Assembly: GCF_016427565.1 (NCBI RefSeq)
Contig: NZ_JAELXT010000016.1
Coordinates: 40,079 to 104,078 of the forward strand
Reading direction: 5' to 3'
Source: Microvirga splendida
Lineage (GTDB): Bacteria > Pseudomonadota > Alphaproteobacteria > Rhizobiales > Beijerinckiaceae
Length of the DNA: 64,000 nt
Part shown: in pieces, positions 38,412 to 51,778 of the stretch
Layout of the letters: the number at the start of each line of letters is the position of its first letter
Position numbering within the stretch: the stretch's first letter is position 1
Notes under the pieces: generated by a model
What the model was told of the DNA's origin: nothing
Seen by the model: the letters and a program-made list of their open reading frames with translations, nothing else
Databases searched by the model: none
Program-made: the position numbers and the translations under genes

Positions 38412-40052
38412 ATGGCTCCGAGCATCTACGACACCCATCTCGACAAGAACCCGGCGAACTACCAGCCGCTGACACCCCTCAGTTTCCTGGAGCGGGCGGC
38501 CGGCGTGCATCCGGATCGGATCGCCGTCATTCACGGCCCCTTGCAGCGCACCTACCGTGACCTCTATGCGCGGGCGCGGCGCCTCGCCTCGGCCCTGGCG
38601 CAGCGCGGCATCGGGCGTGGCGACACGGTGTCGGTGATGCTGCCCAACACACCGGCCATGCTCGAATGCCACTACGGCGTGCCGATGGCCGGCGCGGTGC
38701 TCAACACCCTCAACACCCGCCTCGATGCAAAGATCATCGCCTTCTCCCTGGAGCACAGCGAGGCCAAGGTTCTGATCACGGACCGCGAGTTCTCCGCCAC
38801 CGTCAAGGCCGCTCTCGCGTTGAGCGCAAACAAGCCTCTCGTCATCGACTACGACGATCCGGAGTTCACCGGCTCTGGCGAGCGCCTCGGCACCATGGAA
38901 TACGAAGATCTGGTGAGCGAGGGGAATCCCGACTTCGCCTGGAGCCCACCGCAGGACGAATGGGACGCGATCACCCTCAACTACACCTCGGGCACCACCG
39001 GCGATCCGAAAGGCGTCGTCTATCACCATCGCGGCGCCTATCTGCTCGCCATGGGAAACATCATGACGAGCGGCATGGGCCAGCACCCGGTCTATCTGTG
39101 GACCCTGCCCATGTTCCACTGCAACGGCTGGTGCTTTCCCTGGTCGCTCTCCATCGTGGCCGGCACCCATGTGTGCCTGCGCGCCGTGCGGGCGAAACCC
39201 ATGTACGATGCGCTGGCCGACCACAAGGTGACGCATCTGTGCGGCGCGCCCATCGTCATGTCGACGCTGCTCAATGCGCCCGAGGCCGAGAGGCGGCCCG
39301 TCCCGCATACGGTCAAGTTCATGACGGCTGCGGCTCCTCCTCCGGAGGCCGTGCTCGCAGCGATGAAGGCCGCAGGTTTCGACGTGACCCACCTCTACGG
39401 CCTGACGGAGGTCTACGGCCCCGCCGTGGTCAACGAGTGGCACCAGGAATGGGACGATCTTGGCCCGGGCGAATATGCGGCAAAGAAGGCGCGCCAGGGC
39501 GTGCGCTATCCGGTGCTGGAGGCGCTCGACGTGCTCGATCCCGAGACCATGCAGCCCGTTCCGGCGGACGGTCAGACGCTCGGCGAAGTCATGTTCCGCG
39601 GCAATGTGGTGATGAAGGGTTATCTCAAGAACCCGAGCGGCACCGCCAAGGCCTTCGAGGGCGGCTGGTTCCATTCCGGCGACCTCGGCGTGAAGTACCC
39701 GGACGGCTATGTGCAGCTGAAGGACCGGTCGAAGGACATCATCATCTCGGGCGGCGAGAACATCTCCTCCATCGAGGTGGAGGATGCGCTCTACAAGCAC
39801 CCAGCCATCCAGGCCGCGGCCGTTGTGGCGATGCCCGACGACAAGTGGGGCGAAACCCCCTGCGCCTTCGTGGAAGTGAAGCCTGAGCAATCCGTCTCGG
39901 CCGAGGACATCATCGCCTGGTGCCGCCAGAACCTCGCGTCCTACAAATGCCCGCGCACGGTGATCTTCACGGAGCTGCCCAAAACCTCGACGGGCAAGAT
40001 CCAGAAGTTCCAGCTGCGCGAGATGGCGCGGGCCTACAAGGCGGCGAGGTGA
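38412..40052 (+). CDS. Acyl-CoA synthetase (AMP-dependent ligase)
   Basis: 546 aa ANL-superfamily enzyme that activates a carboxylic acid to its CoA thioester with ATP. Seen: the P-loop LNYTSGTTGDPKGVVYHHRG in part (YTSGTTGDPKG), VTHLYGLTEVYGPA, GWFHSGDLGVKYPDGY, LKDRSKDIIISGGENISS and the C-terminal catalytic Lys in PKTSTGKIQKF. No transmembrane segment. It is close to the medium-chain or methylthiopropionyl-CoA ligase group, but the acid cannot be fixed by eye. It converges on a crotonase-family gene with only 3 bases between the stops. Confidence 0.9.
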   Translation: MAPSIYDTHLDKNPANYQPLTPLSFLERAAGVHPDRIAVIHGPLQRTYRDLYARARRLASALAQRGIGRGDTVSVMLPNTPAMLECHYGVPMAGAVLNTLNTRLDAKIIAFSLEHSEAKVLITDREFSATVKAALALSANKPLVIDYDDPEFTGSGERLGTMEYEDLVSEGNPDFAWSPPQDEWDAITLNYTSGTTGDPKGVVYHHRGAYLLAMGNIMTSGMGQHPVYLWTLPMFHCNGWCFPWSLSIVAGTHVCLRAVRAKPMYDALADHKVTHLCGAPIVMSTLLNAPEAERRPVPHTVKFMTAAAPPPEAVLAAMKAAGFDVTHLYGLTEVYGPAVVNEWHQEWDDLGPGEYAAKKARQGVRYPVLEALDVLDPETMQPVPADGQTLGEVMFRGNVVMKGYLKNPSGTAKAFEGGWFHSGDLGVKYPDGYVQLKDRSKDIIISGGENISSIEVEDALYKHPAIQAAAVVAMPDDKWGETPCAFVEVKPEQSVSAEDIIAWCRQNLASYKCPRTVIFTELPKTSTGKIQKFQLREMARAYKAAR

Positions 40053-40055
40053 GGT

Positions 40056-40856
40056 TTAGCGTCCCTTCCAGACCGGCTTGCGCTTCTCGATGAAGGCGTC
40101 GATGCCCTCCGCCGCATCCTCGGCCATCATGTTGCAAGCCATGACGTTGCCTGCAAAGGAATAGGCCTCCTCCAGGCCCATGGAGCGCTGGCGGCCGAAC
40201 ATGGCCTTGCCGGTGCGGATCGCCACCGGACTCTTGGCACAGATGCTCGCCGTCAAGTCGGTGAGTGCTTCATCCAGTTCAGCATCCGGCGCCACCCGGC
40301 TGACGAGCCCGAAAGCCAGGGCTTCGGCGGACGAGATGAAGCGGCCCGTCACCAGCATGTCGAAGGCGTGCTTGGGCGAGACGTTGCGCGACAGCGCCAC
40401 CGCCGGCGTGGAGCAGAACAGGCCCACATTAATGCCGGACACCGCAAAGGTCGCGCTCTCGGCGGCGACGGCCAGGTCGCAGGAGGCTACGAGCTGGCAG
40501 CCGGCGGCGGTAGCCATGCCATGCACGCGGGCGATCACCGGAACCGGCAGATCGACGATACTCCGCATCACCTGACTGCATCTGGCGAACAGTGTCTCGT
40601 AGTAGTCCTGGCGCGGATTGGCGCGCATCTGCTTGAGGTCGTGACCGGCACAGAAGGCCTTGCCCATTGCTGCGATGACCACGCAGCGAACCGTGTCGTC
40701 CTGCGCCAAGTCGTCGAGCGCCTCTTGCAGCGCCGCCAGCATCTCCTCGGACAGGGCATTGAACTGGGCCGGACGATTGAGGGTGAGCGTGACGACCCCG
40801 CCCTGCTCCTCGCGCAGCAGAATGCTCTCATCGGACAAGGCCTGCTGGGCGCTCAT
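40056..40856 (-). CDS. Enoyl-CoA hydratase/isomerase family protein, ECHDC3-like, lacking both usual catalytic glutamates
   Basis: 266 aa crotonase-fold protein. The fold is clear: VTLTLNRPAQFNALSEEM, GKAFCAGHDLKQM (oxyanion-hole strand), GMATAAGCQLVASCDLAVAAE and ATFAVSGINVGLFCST. In true hydratases the third block reads GGGCELA and the fourth FGxPEI; here these glutamates are Gln and Gly, as in the ECHDC3 branch, so classical hydration is unlikely. I chose the ATG at 40856 (GGAG upstream) over two upstream starts. The function of this branch is unknown; a link to the convergent acyl-CoA ligase is plausible. Confidence 0.87.
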   Translation of the reverse strand: MSAQQALSDESILLREEQGGVVTLTLNRPAQFNALSEEMLAALQEALDDLAQDDTVRCVVIAAMGKAFCAGHDLKQMRANPRQDYYETLFARCSQVMRSIVDLPVPVIARVHGMATAAGCQLVASCDLAVAAESATFAVSGINVGLFCSTPAVALSRNVSPKHAFDMLVTGRFISSAEALAFGLVSRVAPDAELDEALTDLTASICAKSPVAIRTGKAMFGRQRSMGLEEAYSFAGNVMACNMMAEDAAEGIDAFIEKRKPVWKGR

Positions 40857-40981
40857 GGCTGCTCTCCTCATGCATCGGAACCATTGTTTGGGGAATCCAA
40901 CCCGAATAAGCTCGATCTGGCAAGAAGCCCTTGGAGGGAACGCCACCTCCGCATGAGGCCAAGGATGAAAGAGGTGCCCCT

Positions 40982-41566
40982 GTGAGCAAGCCGCCGATCA
41001 GCCGTTTTCCCGTTCCCGAGATCGCCGACCTGCCGGAGGATATCCGCTCGCGCATCCTGGCCGTTCAGGAGAAATCCGGCTTCGTACCCAACGTCTTTCT
41101 GGTCCTCGCCCGCCGGCCCGACGAGTTCCGGGCCTTCTTCGCCTATCATGACGCGCTGATGGACAAGCCCGGCAACCTCACCAAGGCCGAGCGCGAGATG
41201 ATCGTGGTGGCGACCAGCAACGCCAACCAGTGCCAGTACTGCGTCGTCGCCCATGGGGCCATCCTGCGCATCCGGGCCAAGAACCCGCTGATCGCCGATC
41301 AGGTGGCCATCAACTACCGCAAGGCCGACATCACGCCCCGGCAGAGGGCCATGCTCGACTTTGCCATGAAGGTGGCGCTCGAAGCCCATGCCGTCGGCGA
41401 TGCAGACATTGCGGCCCTGAGCGCCCACGGCTTCAGCGAGGAGGATGTGTGGGACATCGCGGCGATCGCCGCCTTCTTCGCCATGTCAAACCGCCTCGCG
41501 AATGTCAGCAGCATGCGGCCCAACGACGAGTTCTACATGCTGGGCCGGGTCGAGAAGCAGGCTTAA
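40982..41566 (+). CDS. Alkylhydroperoxidase (AhpD)/carboxymuconolactone-decarboxylase family protein
   Basis: 194 aa, all-helical. The redox motif NANQCQYCVVAHGAIL gives C-x-x-C followed by His, with the upstream Glu in KAEREMIVV, as in AhpD-type peroxidase-related enzymes. The family reduces peroxides through the cysteine pair, using lipoylated or thioredoxin-like partners. The start is a GTG at 40982, with AGAGGTG before it; an upstream in-frame start adds 17 unlikely residues. Its stop overlaps the stop of the convergent flavoprotein gene by 4 bases. Confidence 0.88.
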   Translation: MSKPPISRFPVPEIADLPEDIRSRILAVQEKSGFVPNVFLVLARRPDEFRAFFAYHDALMDKPGNLTKAEREMIVVATSNANQCQYCVVAHGAILRIRAKNPLIADQVAINYRKADITPRQRAMLDFAMKVALEAHAVGDADIAALSAHGFSEEDVWDIAAIAAFFAMSNRLANVSSMRPNDEFYMLGRVEKQA

Positions 41567-42951
41567 GGAAGAAGAACCTTACCCGGATTGAGCCGGTTGT
41601 CGGGATCGAGCGCCCGCTTGATCGTGCGGGCCAACTCCATCTCAGTCGAGGCGCGATAGCGGGCGAGTTCGCCGACCCGATACTGCCCGATGCCATGTTC
41701 CGCCGAGATGCTGCCCCCGAAGGCCGCCACCACGTCGTGCACGATGCGGTTCACCACGGCCGCATCGTGGTCCGATCCGACAAGCACGTTGTAGTGAATG
41801 TTGCCGTCGCCCAGATGCCCGAAGGCGTTCACGCGCGTTCCCGGCGCCCCGGCGGCCAGCGCCTCCCCGGCCTCGACCAGGAAGCGGGGCACGTCGGTGA
41901 GCGGCACCGACACGTCGTGCTTCACGCTCTTGCCCTCGCGGGCCTCCGACTCCGTCACATGCTCGCGCAAGGCCCAGAGCTGGGCCGCCTGTGCGCCCGA
42001 CTCGGCGATCACGCCGTCCAGCGCGATCTCCTGCTCGAAGGCTGTTCCGAGCATCGTCTCGGCCGCCTCGCGCAGGCCTGCGAGGCTGGAGGCCGCCTCG
42101 ATCAGCAAGAACCACTCGCCCTCGGCAATGGGAGCCTTAAGACCCGCGTGCTTGGCGACGAGCCCCATGGAGGTGGCGGAGATCAGCTCGAAGGCGGAGA
42201 TCTGGTCGCCCAGTTCGTCCTGGGCCAGTTCCAGAAGCCGCAGGGCGGCGGCGGGATCGGCGACCGAGAGCAGCGCCGTGACGGTATGCTTGGGCCGCGG
42301 CAGGAGCCTCAGGACAGCCGCCGTGACGATTCCCAGCGTGCCCTCGCTGCCGATGAAGAGCTGCTTCCAGTCGTAGCCCGCATTGTCCTTGCGCAGGCGG
42401 CGCAGGCCGTTGGCGACGGTGCCGTCCGGCAGCACAACCTCGAGGCCGAGCACGAGGCTGCGGGTCATGCCGTAGCGCAGCACGTTCACGCCGCCCGCGT
42501 TCGCCGCCACCACCCCGCCGATGGTGGCCGAGCCCTCGGCCGCCAGGCTGATCGGCAGCAGGCGGCCGGCCGCGGCGGCGGCGTCCTGGGCTACCTTGAG
42601 AATGCACCCGGCCTCTGCCTCAATGGTGAGGCCGACGGGATCGAGGTTGCGGATCGCCGCCATACGGTTCAGGGACAGGACGACCTGGGTGCCTGAAGGA
42701 TCCGGCACTGCCCCGCCGGCCAATCCCGTATTGCCGCCCTGCGGGACGATGGCGACTCCCGCCTCGCGGCAGATCTGCACGATCCCGGCTACCTGCTCGG
42801 TCGAGGACGGACGCACCACGCAGGCTGGCCTGCCCGGGAAGAGCTTGCGCCAGTCCACCGCATAAGGGTCGAGATCCGACCCTGCCGTGATCAGGCCCGC
42901 CGGTCCGACAAGGCTTGTCAGGCGCTGCAGCAGATCGGTCGGAATCGTCAT
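41563..42951 (-). CDS. FAD-binding oxidoreductase, GlcD/D-2-hydroxyacid dehydrogenase type
   Basis: 462 aa flavoprotein of the VAO/PCMH family, probably oxidising a D-2-hydroxy acid (lactate, glycolate or 2-hydroxyglutarate). FAD domain: VPQGGNTGLAGGAVPD (pyrophosphate loop), SLAAEGSATIGGVVAANAGG and FIGSEGTLGIVTAAVL. C-terminal substrate domain: NAFGHLGDGNIHYNV with the His pair, and SAEHGIGQYRV with the catalytic Glu-His. I take the ATG at 42951 (MTIPTDLLQRL) with GAGGGG in front. No iron-sulfur partner such as GlcF is adjacent, so a stand-alone D-2-hydroxyglutarate or D-lactate dehydrogenase is the best guess. Confidence 0.9.
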   Translation of the reverse strand: MTIPTDLLQRLTSLVGPAGLITAGSDLDPYAVDWRKLFPGRPACVVRPSSTEQVAGIVQICREAGVAIVPQGGNTGLAGGAVPDPSGTQVVLSLNRMAAIRNLDPVGLTIEAEAGCILKVAQDAAAAAGRLLPISLAAEGSATIGGVVAANAGGVNVLRYGMTRSLVLGLEVVLPDGTVANGLRRLRKDNAGYDWKQLFIGSEGTLGIVTAAVLRLLPRPKHTVTALLSVADPAAALRLLELAQDELGDQISAFELISATSMGLVAKHAGLKAPIAEGEWFLLIEAASSLAGLREAAETMLGTAFEQEIALDGVIAESGAQAAQLWALREHVTESEAREGKSVKHDVSVPLTDVPRFLVEAGEALAAGAPGTRVNAFGHLGDGNIHYNVLVGSDHDAAVVNRIVHDVVAAFGGSISAEHGIGQYRVGELARYRASTEMELARTIKRALDPDNRLNPGKVLLP

Positions 42952-43578
42952 CACAAACCCCTCGTGGCCGGTCCAGCACATGGAACTCGCCACCGCTCCT
43001 GACTGATCGAGGCGCAGTCGTCAATCGTATCCGGCATGGTGGGCTTCTCAAGGAATGTGACGGAACTCCACTGGCCAATGCTGAGAAGGAATGCACCCGG
43101 CGTACGGGGCTTGAACTCCTGAAGGGGAAGAGAGTTCAATCACTTGCTACGCTTCGGCAGGCGTGAGTCTGCATCGTAAAAACAAAGTCCAATCGGCAAT
43201 CGGCGCGGACCGAATACCACCCGGTTGCTTTCGTCTTTCGGGCAAGATACCTTCACCATAACAATAACGACAGAACAGGCCCGGAGGGTCGGCAGTCGGG
43301 AGAAGCGCTCTTGGTACCGCAAGAAACGGCGACGCTGTGCGTCGCGGTGAGGGATGGCGCATACGGGCACGACGGAGCCCGAGACGCGGTGACACGCGCC
43401 GCATGGAAGAACTTTGCCGGATACGCAACGCGTTCGAAGCCCCACGCTCTAAAGCAGAGCGGTAGCGCAATCGCACGAATGCGAAGGACCGCATGCTCCG
43501 AGCGAAGCCGGAGCGAATTCGCATCGCCCGCATCGTCACTGAACAATCTACTGCCGCTCGACCTCCGGGGAAGTGCCG
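42952..43578. other. Divergent intergenic region, 627 bases
   Basis: Separates the GlcD-type gene from the glycerol operon and should hold the glp promoter and operator. An inverted repeat GCTCCG/CGGAGC (about 43495-43514) and an A/C-rich tract near 43258-43270 are visible, but nothing I can assign. Short frames on both strands (for example 43140-43445, minus) lack ribosome-binding sites. The usual glpR and glpD genes are not here. Confidence 0.4.
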
Positions 43579-44667
43579 ATGACTCTCGTTCTTGATGGCA
43601 TCTCGAAGAAGGTCGGAGCCTCCGTTCACGTCGACGATGTCCATCTCACCCTGGAGCGCGGCTCGCTCAACGTGCTGCTCGGCGCCACCCTGTCGGGCAA
43701 GACCTCCCTCATGCGGCTCATGGCCGGGCTCGACGCACCGACGAGCGGTCGCGTTCTGGTCGACGGGCAGGATGTGACGGGCTGGCCCGTGCAGCGGCGC
43801 AGCGTTGCGATGGTCTACCAGCAATTCATCAATTATCCCTCGCTCACCGTCTACGAGAACATCGCCTCGCCCCTGCGCGTCTCCGGCGTCGCCCGGAGCG
43901 AGATCGATGAGCGCGTGCGCGATGCCGCGAGGCTTCTGAAGCTCGAACCCTATCTCGACCGCAAGCCGCTCAATCTCTCCGGCGGCCAGCAGCAGCGCAC
44001 CGCCATCGCCAGGGCGCTGGTGAAGCGGGCCGATCTCGTTTTGCTCGACGAGCCGCTGGCCAATCTCGATTACAAGCTGCGAGAGGAACTGCGCGAGGAG
44101 TTGCCGCGGGTGTTCGCGGCCTCGGGCGCCATCTTCGTCTATGCCACGACCGAACCGTCGGAGGCCCTGCTGCTCGGCGGCAACACGGCCACCCTGTTCC
44201 AGGGCCGGGTCACGCAGTTCGGGCCGACCCCGCAGACCTACCGCCAGCCGCACGATCTGGTCACGGCCCGGGTCTTTTCCGATCCGCCGCTCAACACCCT
44301 GAAAGTCCGCAAGAGCGATGGCGCCGCCACCTTGAGCACCGGCGGACAGGTTCCGGCGTCCGGGCCTCTCGCCGGCGTTCCCGACGGCGAATACACCGTC
44401 GGGTTCCGAGCCCATCATCTGAATCTTGAGCCCACCGGCACCCATGAGATCACCATTCCCGCAACCGTGTCGGTCGCGGAGATCACAGGCTCAGAGAGCT
44501 ACGTGCACCTCGATGCGGGCGACCACCGCTTCGTAGCCCTGGTGCCCGGCGTGAGGCGTCTGGAGCCGAGATCTCCGGTGACCGCCTATCTCGACCCGCG
44601 CCGCCTCTTCCTCTTCGACGAGGACGGCCGGCTTGCTTCTGCAGACCCGTCTCAGAAAGCAGCGTGA
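43579..44667 (+). CDS. glpS: Glycerol ABC transporter ATP-binding protein GlpS (H-loop His missing)
   Basis: 362 aa, MalK/UgpC-type ATPase with C-terminal TOBE-like region. Walker A is GATLSGKT (35-42), the signature LSGGQQQR (133-140) is intact, Walker B is LVLLDEPLANLD (D157, E158). At the switch position where the sister protein has YVTHDQ, GlpS has YATTEP, so the H-loop His is Thr191. It is the first gene of the glycerol uptake operon described in Rhizobium (glpS-T-P-Q-U-V). The ATG at 43579 follows GGGGAAGTGCCG. It is predicted to heterodimerise with GlpT on the GlpP/GlpQ channel. Confidence 0.9.
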   Translation: MTLVLDGISKKVGASVHVDDVHLTLERGSLNVLLGATLSGKTSLMRLMAGLDAPTSGRVLVDGQDVTGWPVQRRSVAMVYQQFINYPSLTVYENIASPLRVSGVARSEIDERVRDAARLLKLEPYLDRKPLNLSGGQQQRTAIARALVKRADLVLLDEPLANLDYKLREELREELPRVFAASGAIFVYATTEPSEALLLGGNTATLFQGRVTQFGPTPQTYRQPHDLVTARVFSDPPLNTLKVRKSDGAATLSTGGQVPASGPLAGVPDGEYTVGFRAHHLNLEPTGTHEITIPATVSVAEITGSESYVHLDAGDHRFVALVPGVRRLEPRSPVTAYLDPRRLFLFDEDGRLASADPSQKAA

Positions 44668-44677
44668 GGAAAGACCG

Positions 44678-47552
<2,875 letters not shown>

Positions 47553-47563
47553 AGGAGAGCACC

Positions 47564-47845
47564 ATGTCCGATCTCGCATGGATGGCCTGGACCTGGCAGA
47601 CCGGCCTCTTCTTCGCAGCCATCGCCAGCCTGCTCCTGGTCATGACCCTGCTGGCGATCTATCGTCCCGAGACGGAGCGGGTCGGCGTCCTGCGCATTCC
47701 GACAACGCGCGGCGACCGGCTCTTCATTTCGCTCCTCGGCTCCGCCTTCATCCACCTCGCTTGGCTCGGGCTCGTCGGCCCGGACCTGTGGTGGGCCTCT
47801 GCCCTTTCGCTCCTCTATGCGGCGGCGGTGTTCCGCTACGTGTGA
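47564..47845 (+). CDS. glpU: Small membrane protein of the glycerol ABC operon, GlpU (DUF2160)
   Basis: 93 aa with about three hydrophobic segments (TGLFFAAIASLLLVMTLLAIY, FISLLGSAFIHLAWLGLVG, ASALSLLYAAAVFRYV) and the starting MSDLAWMAWTWQTGLFF typical of DUF2160 proteins. It always accompanies this type of glycerol importer, between the second permease and the binding protein. The biochemical role is unknown; an accessory membrane subunit is the obvious guess. AAGGAGAG precedes the ATG at 47564. Confidence 0.88.
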   Translation: MSDLAWMAWTWQTGLFFAAIASLLLVMTLLAIYRPETERVGVLRIPTTRGDRLFISLLGSAFIHLAWLGLVGPDLWWASALSLLYAAAVFRYV

Positions 47846-47865
47846 GGAGAGGGAAAAATCAAACG

Positions 47866-47891
47866 CCCTGCGGTTCGCCCGGACCGCAGGG
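47866..47891 (+). other. Intercistronic stem-loop between glpU and glpV
   Basis: Perfect 9-base arms CCCTGCGGT/ACCGCAGGG with an 8-base loop in the 94-base gap between the membrane genes and the binding-protein gene. It could separate the messenger into parts of different stability so that more GlpV than channel is made. Confidence 0.6.
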
Positions 47892-47939
47892 ACCAAGACC
47901 GGTGCATCAGCCGGCAGGGCATCACTTGGGAGGAACACG

Positions 47940-49703
<1,764 letters not shown>

Positions 49704-49711
49704 TCGAAACA

Positions 49712-49742
49712 GGCTCCATCCGAAAGGGTGGAGCCTTTTTCT
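49712..49742 (+). terminator. Rho-independent terminator of the glp operon
   Basis: GGCTCCATCC-GAAA-GGGTGGAGCC (10-base stem with one G-U pair, tetraloop) followed by TTTTTCTT, 9 bases behind the glpV stop. Confidence 0.9.
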
Positions 49743-49781
49743 TGCGCCGGGCGCGAGACGCCCGGTCGACAGGCCAGCTCC

Positions 49782-50507
49782 TCAGGCAGGCCTGACGCGC
49801 AGGTTGTTCTGCACGTGAGTCACGCCCGAGACGGCTTCGGCGATGTCTTCGGCGCGCCGCTTTTCGAACCGGGTCGTCACCCTGCCGGAGAGCATCACCT
49901 CCCGGTCCTTGACGCCGATCTCGATGTCGGATGCATCCACATGGGGGTCATCGGTGAGCCGATGCGCGACCTCGTCGAGGATGCGCTCGTCGGAGCGCCG
50001 GTAGTTGCGAGGGCCGCGGCCGCGATATCCCCGCTCCCGATGGTGTTCCGTCTCCAGCCCGACGGCTCCGGCGAAATCCTCGTAGAAATTCTCGGCCGCT
50101 TGGACGAGCTCTCGTCCGGCACGCTTGTCCTGCTCCCAGGAACTCCTGCCGGAGCGATGCCGGTCATATCTCCGGAAACCGGGATCCCTGTCACGGCGTG
50201 CGTCTGCATCGAACCGCGCGTCGCGCCGGCCGCGCTCGAACCCGCTTTCATCCCTGTAGAGCGGTTCATCGTGCCTGTAGAGCGGCTCGTCGTGGGGAAG
50301 CGCCGCTCCGGCTCCGGCGAAGCTTTCCTCCGCATAATATGCGGACGGCACGCGGGGCTGCCAATTCCGCAGGTCGCGGTCGTCGCTGCCGTAACGGGCA
50401 TAATCGGGGCGTTGCTCCAGGTAGGCTCCCTCCTCCGCCCGGTACTCGTTGTGGAGATACTCGTCGAGATTGTCCGATCCGCCGGTGAAACGATTCCTGT
50501 TGGCCAT
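49782..50507 (-). CDS. BON-domain protein with disordered N-terminal region
   Basis: 241 aa. The C-terminal 70 residues are a BON domain: RILDEVAHRLTDDPHVDASDIEIGVKDREVMLSGRVTTRFEKRRAEDIAEAVSGVTHVQNNLRV in part (SDIEIGVKDREVMLSG and GVTHVQNNLRVRP), the fold found in OsmY-like proteins that attach to membranes or phospholipid. Residues 1-160 are rich in Arg, Asp, Tyr and Gly with the short duplication HDEPLYRHDEPLYRDE, and look unfolded. No signal peptide is evident. GAGAGGAA precedes the ATG. Convergent with glpV; stress or envelope function is inferred from the family. Confidence 0.82.
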   Translation of the reverse strand: MANRNRFTGGSDNLDEYLHNEYRAEEGAYLEQRPDYARYGSDDRDLRNWQPRVPSAYYAEESFAGAGAALPHDEPLYRHDEPLYRDESGFERGRRDARFDADARRDRDPGFRRYDRHRSGRSSWEQDKRAGRELVQAAENFYEDFAGAVGLETEHHRERGYRGRGPRNYRRSDERILDEVAHRLTDDPHVDASDIEIGVKDREVMLSGRVTTRFEKRRAEDIAEAVSGVTHVQNNLRVRPA

Positions 50508-50749
50508 GCCGCTGTTCCTCTCGATCTGAAGACCACTGCTCCAGGGTGAATATCGCTGCCCGGCACCGGTTCCATTCCCACGGGCGATCCTGCTCGGGAG
50601 GTGACCGAACGGCTCTCCAGCCGCAGCACCGGCGAAGCGGCATGACGGAGCGCAGAACTCGGGACGCTGCCGTACCGAAGCCGGAAAGGCTCAGGAACGC
50701 CGGGTGGGCGCCTTGCTTTCTTCCTCCAACCCAATGCTTCAGGTGCCCC

Positions 50750-51508
50750 ATGCCGGCTGAACTCTCCGACACCACCAAGACCACCGCCAAACAACCTGCC
50801 TTCATTGCTCTTGCAGTCGTGGCCGCCCTCGGCTGGATCATTGCGATCTGGTCCATCGCGTCGAGTTCCCGTGAGACGGCACAGCTCAGCGAGCGGATCG
50901 AACGGCTCGAAGCGGAATACCGCGCCACGACCAGCCAGCTCGCCGAATTGCGGCAGAACGTCGGAACCCTCGAGAACCTCCGGGAGCAGATCACGACCGC
51001 CCGCGCGGATCTCGAGCATCTCAGGCAGCAGCAGGAGCAGCTCGTCCAGACGCTCGCGCAGACCCGCACCGCCGTGCAGGAGGCAGAACAGCGCCTCCGG
51101 GAGGCTCGTGAGGCCCAGGCTCAGGCCAATCAGGACCTTTCCGCGATTCAGTCGAACATCGCCGGGTTCGAACAGCAGCGCACCGAGATTGCCCGGGCAA
51201 CCGGCGAGCTTGCCGCAACGCGCGACAGGCTGATGGACGAGGTGCGGCAGGCGAACGAACGGTCCAGCTCCCTGCAGCAGCAGCTCACCGAGCTCACCAG
51301 CCAGCTTGATGCACGACGCCAGGAACTCAGCGGGATCGAGCAGCGGGCTCCGGCGGTTCGAGCCGGCTCGAACCGGGGATATACGCCTGCCGATCGCGAC
51401 TCCACGGCCAGCACCCGGGGCGCATCTCGCATCGCTCCTGCAGGATCGCAGCAGACCTATCGCTGCAGCGAGGATGGGACCGGCTGGACCTGCAGCGCAG
51501 GACGGTAA
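50750..51508 (+). CDS. Membrane-anchored coiled-coil protein of unknown function
   Basis: 252 aa. One membrane helix near residues 17-38 (FIALAVVAALGWIIAIWSIA) and then a long heptad-type coiled coil of about 165 residues rich in Gln, Glu, Arg and Ala (ETAQLSERIERLEAEYRATTSQLAELRQNV and onward). The last 40 residues are less regular and end QTYRCSEDGTGWTCSAGR with two cysteines. It would project as a rod into the periplasm. I chose the ATG at 50750, with AGGTG 5 bases before; the longer frame to 50546 is antisense to the BON gene leader. No named family recognised. Confidence 0.72.
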   Translation: MPAELSDTTKTTAKQPAFIALAVVAALGWIIAIWSIASSSRETAQLSERIERLEAEYRATTSQLAELRQNVGTLENLREQITTARADLEHLRQQQEQLVQTLAQTRTAVQEAEQRLREAREAQAQANQDLSAIQSNIAGFEQQRTEIARATGELAATRDRLMDEVRQANERSSSLQQQLTELTSQLDARRQELSGIEQRAPAVRAGSNRGYTPADRDSTASTRGASRIAPAGSQQTYRCSEDGTGWTCSAGR

Positions 51509-51723
51509 CAGCGAAACGAATGCCGATGCGCACGCGATCCGCCTTGGCGGATCGCGTAGTGGCAAACGTTCGCAAGCGTACAGTGTTTGTCGGTAAAGCG
51601 AGCGGTCCCCAGGAACGGCACAAGGTCCTGCCTGTTGCCGTCACAAGCGCACGGCCAATCCTTGCGGCACCTGAACTTTTCTTCCGTGCCGACGCCGTCG
51701 ACCTCTAGCGGTGCGTAATCGCG

Positions 51724-51750
51724 AAGAGCCCGGTCCGCACCGGGCCTCTT
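51724..51750 (+). promoter_or_regulatory. Stem-loop in the leader of the DUF4142/PRC gene
   Basis: AAGAGCCCGGT pairs with ACCGGGCCTCTT (one bulge, 4-base loop). It lies 28 bases before the start codon at 51779 and just ahead of AAGGAG. It may be a terminator of the upstream gene or an attenuator of this one. A second perfect inverted repeat with 12-base arms and a 2-base spacer is at 51532-51557. Confidence 0.35.
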
Positions 51751-51778
51751 CCAATCAATTTCTCAAGGAGACAGAACT

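Noticed and set aside
43080..43140. Sequence GGGGCTTGAACTCC looking like a tRNA T-arm on the minus strand
   Set aside because: The flanking bases do not form the T-stem, and no anticodon arm, D-arm or acceptor stem could be found around it.
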